Below, piece after piece: positions 1-7,670 of a DNA stretch of 64,000 nt; within the stretch, counting starts at the first letter, position 1, and each line of letters starts with the position of its first letter. This stretch comes from Hydractinia symbiolongicarpus (lineage: Eukaryota; Cnidaria; Hydrozoa; Anthoathecata; Hydractiniidae). The stretch spans positions 32,108,001 to 32,172,000 of the forward strand of contig NC_079882.1 of NCBI RefSeq assembly GCF_029227915.1. The letters are read 5' to 3'. The translations under genes and the position numbers were made by a program. The notes beneath the pieces were generated by a model that searched no databases, was not told the origin of the DNA, and saw only the letters and a list, made by a program, of their open reading frames with translations.

Positions 1-3000
1 ATCAAAAATGAAAACATTTTTGAAAACTACAAGTCTCATGCGTTTTAGTGGTGAAAAAATAATTTAAAAAATCGTTCAGGAAATGAGTTTACTCCCTGGG
101 TACTTTCTTTGTATACTTTTGACTATACGGGCCAAGCCGGGATTTACGGGAAATCGCGGGTTTTCGTTTGCCGGCGATTAAACTTCTTTTATTCAGCGTC
201 TCATCAAAAATGAAAACATTTTTAAAAACTGCAAGTCTTATGCGTTTTAGTGGTGAAAAAATAATTTAAAAAATCGTTTGGGAAATGAGTTTACTCCCTG
301 GGTACTTTCTTTGTATACTTTTGACTATACGGGCCGAGTCCAGGATTTACGGGAAATCGCAGGTTTTCGTTTGCCGCCGATTAAACTTCTTTTATTCAGC
401 GTCTCATCAAAAATGAAAACATTTTTGAAAACTACAAATCTCATGCGTTTTAGTGGTGAAAAAATAATTTAAAAAATCGTTCGGGAAATGAGTTTACTCC
501 CTGGGTACTTTCTTTGTATACTTTTGATTATACGGGCCGAGTCCGGGATTTAGGGAAATCGCAGGTTTTCGTTTGCCAGCGATTAAACTGCTTTTATTCA
601 GCGTCTCATCAAAAATGAAAACATTTTTTAAAACTACAAGTCTTATGCGTTTTAGTGGTGAAAAAATAATTTAAAAAATCGTTCTGGAAATGAGTTTACT
701 CCCTGGGTACTTTCTTTGTATACTTTTGACTATACGGGCCGAGTCCGGGATTTAGGGAAATCGCAGGTTTTCGTTTGCCGGCGATTAAACTGCTACTTTT
801 CAGCGTCTCATCAAAAATGAAAACATTTTTGAAAACTACAAGTCTCATGCGTTTTAGTTGTGAAAAAATAATTTAAAAAATCGTTGGGGAAATGAGTTTA
901 CTTCCTGGGTACTTTCTTTGTATACTTTTGACTATACGGGCCAAGCCGGGATTTACGGGAAATCGCGGGTTTTCGTTTGCCGGCGATTAAACTTCTTTTA
1001 TTCCGCGTCTCATCAAAAATGAAAACATTTTTAAAAACTACAAGTCTTATGCGTTTTAGTGATGAAAAAATAATTAAAAAATCGTTCTGGAAATGAGTTT
1101 ACTCACAGGGTACTTTCTTTGTATACATTCGACTATACGTGCCAAGCCCGGGATTTACGTGAAATCTCGGGTTTTCGTTTGCCGGCGATTAAACTGCTTC
1201 TATTCAGCGTCTCATCAAAAATGAAAACATTCTTGAAAACTACAAGTTTCATGCGTTTTAGTGGTGAAATAATAATTTAAAAAATCGTTCGGGAAATGAG
1301 TTTACTCCCTGGGTACTTTCTTTGTATACTTTTGACTGTACGGCCCAAGCCGGGATTTACGGGAAATCACGGGTTTTCGTTTGCCGGCGATTAAACTGCT
1401 TTTATTCAGCGTCTCATCAAAAATGAAAACATTCTTGAAAACTACAAGTCTCGTGCGTTTTAGTGGTGAAATAATAATTTAAAAAATCGTTTGGGAAATG
1501 AGTTTACTCCCTGGGTACTTTCTTTGTATACTTTTGACTATACGGGCCGAGTCCAGGATTTACGGGAAATCGCAGGTTTTCGTTTGCCGCCGATTAAACT
1601 TCTTTTATTCAGCGTCTCATCAAAAATGAAAACATTCTTGAAAACTACAAGTCTCGTGCGTTTTAGTGAGAAATAATAATTTAAAAAATCGTTTGGGAAA
1701 TGAGTTTACTCCCTGGGTATTTTCTTTGTATACTTTTGACTATACGGGCCGAGTCCAGGATTTACGGGAAATCGCAGGTTTTCGTTTGCCGCCGATTAAA
1801 CTTCTTTTATTCCGCGTCTCATCAAAAATGAAAACATTCTTGAAAACTACAAATTTCATGCGTTTTAGTGGTGAAATAATAATGTAAAAAATCGTTTCGG
1901 AAATGAGTTTACTCCCTGGGTACTTTCTTTGTATACTTTTGACTATACGGGCCGAGTCCAGGATTTACGGGAAATCGCAGGTTTTCGTTTGCCGGCGATT
2001 AAACATCTTTTATTCAGCGTCTCATCAAAAATGAAAACATTTTTAAAAACTGCAAATCTCATGCGTTTTAGTGGTGAAAAAGTGATTTAAAAAATCGTTC
2101 GGGAAATGAGTTTACTCCCTGGGTATTTTCTTTGTATACTTTTGACTATACGGGCCAAGCCCGGGATTTACGGGAAATCGCGGGTTTTCGTTTGCCGGCG
2201 ATTAAACTTCTTTTATTCAGCGTCTCATCAAAAATGATAACATTTTTGAAAACTACAAGTCTCATGCGTTTTAGTGGTGAAAAAATAATTTAAAAAATCG
2301 TTCCGGAAATGAGTTTACTCCCTTGGTACTTTCTTTGTATACTTTTGACTGTACGGGCCAAGCCGGGATTTACGGGAAATCACGGGTTTTCGTTTGCCGG
2401 CGATTAAACTTCTTTTATTCAGCGTCTCATCAAAAATGAAAACATTTTTAAAAACTACAAGTCTTATGCGTTTTAGTGGTGAAAAAATAATTTAAAAAAT
2501 CGTTCTGGAAATGAGTTTACTCCCTGGGTACTTTCTTTGTATACATTCGACTATACGGTCCAAGCCCGGGATTTACGGGAAATCGCGGGTTTTCGTTTGC
2601 CGGCGATTAAACTTCTTTTATTCAGCGTCTCATCAAAAATGAAAACATTTTTGAAAACTACAAGTCTCATGCGTTTTAGTGGTGAAAAAATAATTTAAAA
2701 AATCGTTCTGGAAATGAGTTTACTCCCTGGGTACTTTCTTTGTATACATTCGACTATACGGTCCAAGCCCGGGATTTACGGGAAATCGCGGGTTTTCGTT
2801 TGCCGGCGATTAAACTTCTTTTATTCAGCGTCTCATCAAAAATGAAAACATTTTTGAAAACTACAAGTCTCATGCGTTTTAGTGGTGAAAAAATAATTTA
2901 AAAAATCGTTCGGGAAATGAGTTTACTCCCTGGGTACTTTCTTTGTATACTTTTGACTATACGGGCCAAGCCGGGATTTACGGGAAATCGCGGGTTTTCG

Positions 3001-3244
3001 TTTGCCGGCGATTAAACTTCTTTTATTCAGCGTCTCATCAAAAATGAAAACATTTTTAAAAACTGCAAGTCTTATGCGTTTTAGTGGTGAAAAAATAATT
3101 TAAAAAATCGTTCTGGAAATGAGTTTACTCACAGGGTACTTTCTTTGTATACATTCGACTATACGGGCCAAGCCCGGGATTTACGGGAAATCGCGGGATT
3201 TCGTTTGCCGGCGATTAAACCTCTTTCATTAAGCGTCTCATCAA
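1..3244 (+). repeat. Satellite array, left part (about 16 monomers, class I)
   Basis: Head-to-tail copies of the roughly 202-bp monomer, entering mid-unit at base 1. Each unit runs through the same landmarks: TTCGGGAAATGAG or a variant, CTCCCTGGGTAC, TTGTATACTTTTGAC, a GC-rich core, CGGCGATTAAAC, CAGCGTCTCATC, an A/T-rich dyad, CAAGTCTCATGCG and TAGTGGTGAAAA. Monomers here are varied (class I): some have CACAGGG in place of CCCTGGG, CATTCGAC in place of CTTTTGAC, or CCTCTTTCATTAAGC in place of the usual CTTCTTTTATTCAGC. The order of variants at about 885-1260 and 1890-3244 reappears at 6529-6905 and 6920-7670, but three extra monomers lie at about 1280-1890. No gene is supported. The array stops at 3244 inside a monomer. 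Confidence 0.97.
3242..3244. other. Left CAA flank of the insertion (possible 3-bp target-site duplication)
   Basis: CAA at 3242-3244 is matched by CAA at 6252-6254, whereas uninterrupted monomers have one copy in CATCAAAAATG. This fits a 3-bp target-site duplication, but three bases could also be microhomology used in end joining. Confidence 0.45.
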
Positions 3245-3263
3245 CTAGAAATTAAAAAAAAGG

Positions 3264-3281
3264 TTGCGAAGCATTTCGCAA
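3264..3281. repeat. Short perfect inverted repeat near the left end of the insertion
   Basis: Seven-base arms TTGCGAA (3264-3270) and TTCGCAA (3275-3281) enclose GCAT. It lies 19 bases inside the left edge, and its first arm also pairs with the right edge of the insertion (CTTCGCAA, 6247-6254). It may be an end-recognition site or chance. Confidence 0.6.
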
Positions 3282-3292
3282 GTTGCAAGCAA

Positions 3293-3344
3293 AATTAAAC
3301 TATCCAATACTTTGTCCATAGCGCTTCTTGTTTAATTGGCGCTA
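3293..3344. repeat. Two interleaved short inverted repeats
   Basis: AATTAAAC (3293-3300) pairs with GTTTAATT (3330-3337), and TAGCGC (3319-3324) pairs with GCGCTA (3339-3344). The two dyads overlap, so they could not form together. Between this point and about 4660 I see only A/T-rich sequence without a recognisable gene, RNA or repeat. Confidence 0.4.
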
Positions 3345-4669
3345 ACATCTTCAAAATTGAATATCATATAGAAGAACCCTGGGGACGAGGTAGGAAAATG
3401 AACGCTCTGCGGAACAATTCGTTGCTCAAAAACAGTTTTTTTGCGAATAGACTGCGCGAGTATTTGATGTGCGTGGGATATTCTTTTCAAAATGTGCGAG
3501 AAAATTAGATTACGCGAAACTAACAAAAACGAATAACGCGTGTTAAAATTTTGTACCGCCTTTTCCCACAGAATGGTAAAAGTAAAGAGCGCAATACAAA
3601 ATTACACTTTTAGCAGTATTCCGAAAGATATGTGATACATCGAGTTGTGCTACCCGCAGAAGTTGGTCCTAACGTTAACGATTTCGTAAATGACCTCACA
3701 ACAAAACAGTATTTTTTTCACGTAAAAATACCGGCAGTAGAAGCCACAGAATCTGCTGGAACGAATTTCGAAAACTCACGGGAAACAATTAAAACAAAAA
3801 CAAACAAATCAAAACAGTTTTTTAACTTTATCAAGATTTATTAAATAGCTTCAAATTTGGGCAGAAAAACAATAACGGATTCGCCTTCTTTTCACCACAC
3901 GCATTAGAAGATTACATCACTCACTCCCATTGTACACAATCTAAAAGAAAAAGAAAACATTTTCATATAGTGAAGCTTCCAGTGCCTTTAAGGGATGGCC
4001 AAGTCAATGGAATTGAAAGCACTGTTTTTCATCTTATAAATAATTAAGGCTAATTCGGAAAAGTATAAAAGAAAAAAACTAAACAATTTGGCAACTTTAC
4101 TAATTTTATATGCAAAGTTCCAACCATACCAACAGTTTCCAAATCTGACAAAAATAATTTTAGAAGTGTTTATTTTTTCAGAATTTGATTGATGCAAGGT
4201 CAAGGGAAATTAAAGTTTATTGTCCTAGACCCATTTAAAAACATATGCTTCTCATCATTCGGTTTTTTTTCAACCAACATTAATGTAATCACCCAGAGGA
4301 AATTATAATGTCTCTTGTGTGTGTTTTAGAAGCTGAGTACACAAATACACAAATATTACAAGTGCTGAACTTTGGCAATCATATTTTGCAACTATGCTGA
4401 ACCATGTCAATTATTAAATTCAGCACTAATAGAAAAGCACCTTGGATAGGATTCTTTGTTGGGCGAATAAAATGACTGACAAATGGTTTATCGTGAATGA
4501 AATAGTAATTTTTACACAAATAATTTAAAAAATAATGAACTTTGTTATGTGGGTTGTTCTCAAACACACGTGGGCGGTGGACAAAAAACTGTGATGTAAT
4601 TTCTCTTGGTCTATTGTTCCTGAGAATATTCTAAAATAAGAGGGTGTCAATAAGCTGCAAACAGCCACA

Positions 4670-4677
4670 TATATAAG
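4670..4677 (+). promoter_or_regulatory. TATA-like motif upstream of the hairpin cluster
   Basis: TATATAAG directly precedes the first long inverted repeat (4678-4751). It fits a Pol II TATA consensus, but such strings are common in A/T-rich DNA and no initiator or transcript can be shown. Its only interest is its position ahead of three hairpins. Confidence 0.15.
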
Positions 4678-4751
4678 GGCGAGTTCGGGCAACTTTTCCA
4701 ATTAAATTAGTGATTGTCTTCCAAAACCGCCCGCACTTTCCCGAACTTGCC
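4678..4751. repeat. Imperfect inverted repeat, 15-bp arms (hairpin 1)
   Basis: The arm at 4678-4692 (GGCGAGTTCGGGCAA) and the arm at 4737-4751 (TTTCCCGAACTTGCC) are reverse complements at 13 of 15 positions. One mismatch would be a G-U wobble in RNA. The loop is about 44 bases. It could be a structured RNA, a decayed terminal or internal repeat of a mobile element, or a chance duplication in inverted orientation. Confidence 0.65.
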
Positions 4752-4932
4752 TGGAGCATTTTCAAAATTCAATTCCTTGTAACATACCTTGTGGACGATA
4801 GTTGGAAAAAGATGCTTTAAGAGAAAGAAGTTAATAAAAATTAAAAGTTAGTTATCAAGTAAATTTTATCAAAAACCATCAAAAACAGTTCTTTTAAGAA
4901 CTTTACTACCACATAGTTTACTTTATGGTCTA

Positions 4933-4999
4933 TGCAGGTTTTTTTGGGTGAATACTTCAACATTTTGCAAAACGCTAAACTTGCCCAAAAACGCCTGCA
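4933..4999. repeat. Imperfect inverted repeat, 16-bp arms (hairpin 2)
   Basis: Arms 4933-4948 (TGCAGGTTTTTTTGGG) and 4984-4999 (CCCAAAAACGCCTGCA) match at 14 of 16 positions, with two adjacent mismatches. The 35-base loop contains the palindrome TTTTGCAAAA. The total span of 67 bases is within the range of animal microRNA precursors, but the stem is shorter than usual, so that reading is speculative. A small dyad, ATACG-G-CGTAT (5004-5014), follows. Confidence 0.65.
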
Positions 5000-5053
5000 C
5001 GTTATACGGCGTATGCAGCTTATCAGCACCCTTGTTCTAAAATTACAAGCAGT

Positions 5054-5107
5054 TTCGAAGATGCCCACGCCGTTTAGAGGACGTGGTACGGCTTGGGCAT
5101 CCTTGAA
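5054..5107. repeat. Imperfect inverted repeat, 20-bp arms (hairpin 3)
   Basis: Arms 5054-5073 and 5088-5107 match at 17 of 20 positions. The inner core GATGCCCACGCCGT against ACGGCTTGGGCATC has one mismatch in 14, and one outer mismatch would be a G-U wobble in RNA. The 14-base loop is 5074-5087. With further wobble pairs the helix reaches 5051-5110. This is the strongest long hairpin in the unique segment. It may be a structured RNA or a mobile-element remnant. Open frames crossing it on both strands are not recognisable proteins. Confidence 0.75.
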
Positions 5108-5737
5108 GTTCTGTTAAATGACAGTTTTAATGTTTCAATGTCGTTTTAAACCTTGTTCTCAGGGAGGGTGTACGGAAAACTAATTCCTATTGACAATTAC
5201 ATTGCTGTTGGTTTGATAGCAAAAGTGGATATTTTTTTAATTACTGAAACAGGTTACTTATATAATAAATAAAAAATGGTAAAAACGGTTGGTCAGCTCA
5301 CTCTAGCGCCCAGAGCTATTTGTTTTGTCTGCGCCCTAGCTACAGGTTTTCCTATATCTGGCTAGCAGTTAGGTAGTAATACAGCTTCTCCATATGTATT
5401 CTACAAATTACTTTCAATTCTTTTATACAAAACTGAGCTCTAGCTAGCTACCTTTCGTGTGATTAAGCCTTACCTTGATTTGGATAAAACCAATTAAAAT
5501 TGATAATATTGTATTTTTACATCCTCTTAGAAACAATAAAATAAAACACAGCTCGGCGCGTTATAATTGGGCAAATTACTTCAATTTTTCTTTAGGAAAG
5601 GGTACCTTACACAGGAGCTTTCCAATCAAACTAAAATCTCCAGAAAAAGCACAGCAACAAAAAAGCTTAAAATACACAAGTAAAGTCGACTAGGAACAGG
5701 ACTAGCAATAAATTTTTTCAAAAGAGGAAAACCGTTT

Positions 5738-5780
5738 TAATACTATTATTTTTTATTAAAATACAACTATAATAGTATTA
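5738..5780. repeat. Perfect 12-bp inverted repeat
   Basis: TAATACTATTAT (5738-5749) and ATAATAGTATTA (5769-5780) are exact reverse complements with a 19-base loop. The sequence is pure A/T apart from one G-C pair, so part of the match may be compositional. From 5110 to 5737 I find no other structure that stands out, apart from short palindromes around 5440 (GAGCTC, AGCTAGCT). Confidence 0.65.
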
Positions 5781-5964
5781 GAAGCAAAATTGCAAAGTAA
5801 TTAATTAATTATTTATACCATAATTAGCTATAATACAAAGAAATAAGGCATATTTTGGGTCTGTAAAATATACGTGTCTAAAATGCCGACTACCGTTTCT
5901 TGTTCACGGCATATTCCTCTTTGTGTGTTGAAGTTCGGCGGAAGTATAATCCGGACCAAAAGAC

Positions 5965-5992
5965 GGGGGGGTCAAAATCCGGGGGTGGGGGG
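5965..5992 (+). other. G-rich tract with quadruplex potential
   Basis: A run of seven G (5965-5971), then nine bases, then five G (5981-5985), a T and six G (5987-5992). The first run can be split, giving four G-triplets in 28 bases, so an intramolecular quadruplex is possible on the + strand. It is conspicuous in otherwise A/T-rich sequence, and a CCCCT run lies about 45 bases downstream that could pair with it instead. Confidence 0.6.
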
Positions 5993-6213
5993 TACGAGCC
6001 GTACTTATTGCATTTTTTACTAAACTTATACTTTAACCCCTCGGTCCAAACTTATTTGTTTTATTAGAAAAAAAAATACCCTAGCTTTATGTGCAAAAAT
6101 ATCATTCCTATTTCTTTACGCTGATTTTATATGATTTTTTTTCTATCGAAATTTTGAGAATCTCAATAATTCTCTTGGTATACCTCGCGTGTAGCAAACG
6201 TGCTCCACAATTT

Positions 6214-6234
6214 CGCTTCGCTCGCTTCGCTCGC
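6214..6234. repeat. Short tandem repeat CGCTTCGCT, about 2.3 copies
   Basis: CGCTTCGCT occurs at 6214-6222 and 6223-6231, followed by CGC. It sits 18 bases from the right edge of the insertion. Subterminal short tandem repeats occur in some DNA transposons, but two copies are weak evidence. Confidence 0.55.
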
Positions 6235-6251
6235 AAAGCTCAATTACTTCG

Positions 6252-6254
6252 CAA
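6252..6254. other. Right CAA flank of the insertion
   Basis: This is the partner of the CAA at 3242-3244. From here the sequence continues as normal satellite. The monomer entered is the one with GAAAATATAA followed by ACGTTCGGG, which follows CCTCTTTCATTAAGC monomers at the empty sites near 21010, 26270 and 29307. Confidence 0.45.
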
Positions 6255-7187
6255 AAATGAAAACATTTTTGAAAACTACAAGGCTCATGCGTTTTAGTGG
6301 TGAAAATATAATTTAAAAAAACGTTCGGGAAATGAGTTTACTTCCTTGGTACTTTCTTTGTATACTTTTGACTATACGGGCCGAGTGCGGGATTTACGGG
6401 AAGTCGCGGATTTTCGTTTGCCGGCGATTAAACTTCTTTTATTCAGCGTCCCATCAAATATGAAAATATTTTTGAAAACTACAAGTCTCATGCGATTTAG
6501 TGGTGAAAAAATAATTTAAAAAATCGTTCGGGAAATGAGTTTACTTCCTGGGTACTTTCTTTGTATACTTTTGACTATACGGGCCAAGCCGGGATTTACG
6601 GGAAATCGCGGGTTTTCGTTTGCCGGCGATTAAACTTCTTTTATTCCGCGTCTCATCAAAAATGAAAACATTTTTAAAAACTACAAGTCTTATGCGTTTT
6701 AGTGATGAAAAAATAATTTAAAAAATCGTTCTGGAAATGAGTTTACTCACAGGGTACTTTCTTTGTATACATTCGACTATACGTGCCAAGCCCGGGATTT
6801 ACGTGAAATCTCGGGTTTTCGTTTGCCGGCGATTAAACTGCTTCTATTCAGCGTCTCATCAAAAATGAAAACATTCTTGAAAACTACAAGTTTCATGCAT
6901 TTTAGTGGTGAAATAATAATTTAAAAAATCGTTTGGGAAATGAGTTTACTCCCTGGGTACTTTCTTTGTATACTTTTGACTATACGGGCCGAGTCCAGGA
7001 TTTACGGGAAATCGCAGGTTTTCGTTTGCCGGCGATTAAACTTCTTTTATTCAGCGTCTCATCAAAAATGAAAACATTTTTAAAAACTGCAAATCTCATT
7101 CGTTTTAGTGGTGAAAAAGTGATTTAAAAAATCGTTCGGGAAATGAGTTTACTCCCTGGGTATTTTCTTTGTATACTTTTGACTATA

Positions 7188-7200
7188 CGGGCCAAGCCCG
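7188..7200. repeat. Monomer dyad 1, reference copy
   Basis: CGGGC and GCCCG flank CAA: a perfect 5-bp stem with a three-base loop. The other frequent form has loop CGA and GTCCG, in which the changed pair becomes a G-U wobble. Forms with CCAGG, GTGCG or one G fewer weaken the stem, so pairing is only partly conserved. Confidence 0.6.
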
Positions 7201-7212
7201 GGATTTACGGGA

Positions 7213-7240
7213 AATCGCGGGTTTTCGTTTGCCGGCGATT
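7213..7240. repeat. Monomer dyad 2, reference copy
   Basis: AATCGC (7213-7218) pairs with GCGATT (7235-7240) across 16 bases. Both arms are present in most monomers, including the GCAGG form. The GGGAATTCGC monomers lose part of the left arm, and a few carry GGCTATT or GGCAATT in the right arm. Confidence 0.6.
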
Positions 7241-7264
7241 AAACTTCTTTTATTCAGCGTCTCA

Positions 7265-7286
7265 TCAAAAATGAAAACATTTTTGA
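7265..7286. repeat. Monomer dyad 3, reference copy (strongest)
   Basis: TCAAAAATG (7265-7273) and CATTTTTGA (7278-7286) are perfect 9-bp arms around four A. Monomers ending CATTTTTAA keep seven pairs, and those with CATTCTTGA keep eight of nine. The rare CAAATATG form also changes the other arm to TATTTTTGA. The 3-kb insertion at 3245-6251 lies inside the left arm of one copy of this dyad. Confidence 0.75.
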
Positions 7287-7670
7287 AAACTACAAGTCTC
7301 ATGCGTTTTAGTGGTGAAAAAATAATTTAAAAAATCGTTCGGGAAATGAGTTTACTCCCTTGGTACTTTCTTTGTATACTTTTGACTGTACGGGCCAAGC
7401 CGGGATTTACGGGAAATCGGTGGTTTTCGTTTGCCGGCGATTAAACTTCTTTTATTCAGCGTCTCATCAAAAATGAAAACATTTTTGAAAACTGCAAGTC
7501 TCATGCGTTTTAGTGGTGAAAAAATAATTTAAAAAATCGTTCTGGAAATGAGTTTACTCACAGGGTACTTTCTTTGTATACATTCGACTATACGGGCCAA
7601 GCCCGGTATTTACGGGAAATCGCGGGATTTCGTTTGCCGGCGATTAAACCTCTTTCATTAAGCGTCTCAT

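Larger units (their letters stand above)
3245..6251. other. 3,007-bp non-satellite insertion in the array (candidate mobile element or captured unique DNA)
   Basis: This stretch has no satellite monomer. The array breaks after CATCAA at 3244 and resumes with CAAAAATGAAAAC at 6252, within the same monomer. Aligning flanks to the uninterrupted paralogue near 21010 gives offsets of 17,766 (left, CACAGGG at 3130 and 20896) and 14,756 (right, ACGTTCGGG at 6321 and 21077). The net insertion is therefore 3,010 bp, i.e. 3,007 bp plus a duplicated CAA. Long terminal inverted repeats are absent; an 8-bp pair, TTGCGAAG at 3264-3271 and CTTCGCAA at 6247-6254, is the best terminal match. The open frames inside are at most 75 codons, mostly start on GTG or TTG, and none resembles a protein I know. 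It could be a non-autonomous transposon, a filler-DNA repair product or a piece of unique chromosome. Confidence 0.88.
7131..7333 (+). repeat. Reference satellite monomer (203 bp)
   Basis: One complete unit, from ATCGTTCGGG at 7131 to the base before the next ATCGTTCGGG at 7334. The first third is T-rich with GTATAC. The middle (7186-7240) is GC-rich, and the last third has A/T tracts. It contains three dyad symmetries, at 7188-7200, 7213-7240 and 7265-7286. The length is one base short of a multiple of three (203 = 3x68 - 1; 202-bp units are 3x67 + 1), so no reading frame can stay in register from unit to unit. Confidence 0.93.
6252..7670 (+). repeat. Class I monomers resuming after the insertion
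   Basis: Seven class I units. The first (GAAAATATAA, ACGTTCGGG, GAGTGCGGG, CCCATCAAATATG) is the natural successor of the unit broken at 3244. Later units (CTTCCTGGG with TTCCGCG and GTGATGAAAA; CACAGGG with ACGTGCCAAG) duplicate those at 885-1260 with an offset of about 5,644. The block ends with a CCTCTTTCATTAAGC unit at about 7649-7664. Confidence 0.85.

Noticed and set aside
3632-3844. 70-codon plus-strand frame in the unique segment
   Set aside because: It begins on GTG with an in-frame TAG 18 bases upstream, ends in low-complexity Lys/Asn/Thr sequence, and matches no protein I know. An exon cannot be excluded but is not supported.
4841-5117. Overlapping frames on both strands (75 and 61 codons) around the hairpin cluster
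   Set aside because: Two overlapping unrecognised frames over inverted repeats are better explained by the local lack of stops. The minus-strand one starts on GTG.
3245-6251. Classical terminal-inverted-repeat transposon or retroelement
   Set aside because: The edges CTAGAAATT and TTACTTCG do not pair beyond a few bases. I see no transposase, reverse transcriptase, long terminal repeat or poly-A tail with target duplication. Only an unclassified insertion is supported.
6091-6297. 68-codon frame running from the unique segment into the satellite
   Set aside because: It starts on GTG, is Phe/Ile/Leu-rich as expected from T-rich DNA, and ends within the monomer. There is no evidence of coding.
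7131-7151. CENP-B box in the monomer
   Set aside because: TTCGGGAAATG fits the first half (TTCG, four bases, A), but the required CGGG in the second half is absent (AGTT). No other place on either strand fits better.
7157-7188. A promoter in every monomer from the TTGTATACTTTTGACTATAC region
   Set aside because: GTATAC and TATAC strings are A/T-rich and palindromic, but there is no TATA consensus with an initiator. Transcription of the array cannot be inferred from sequence alone.
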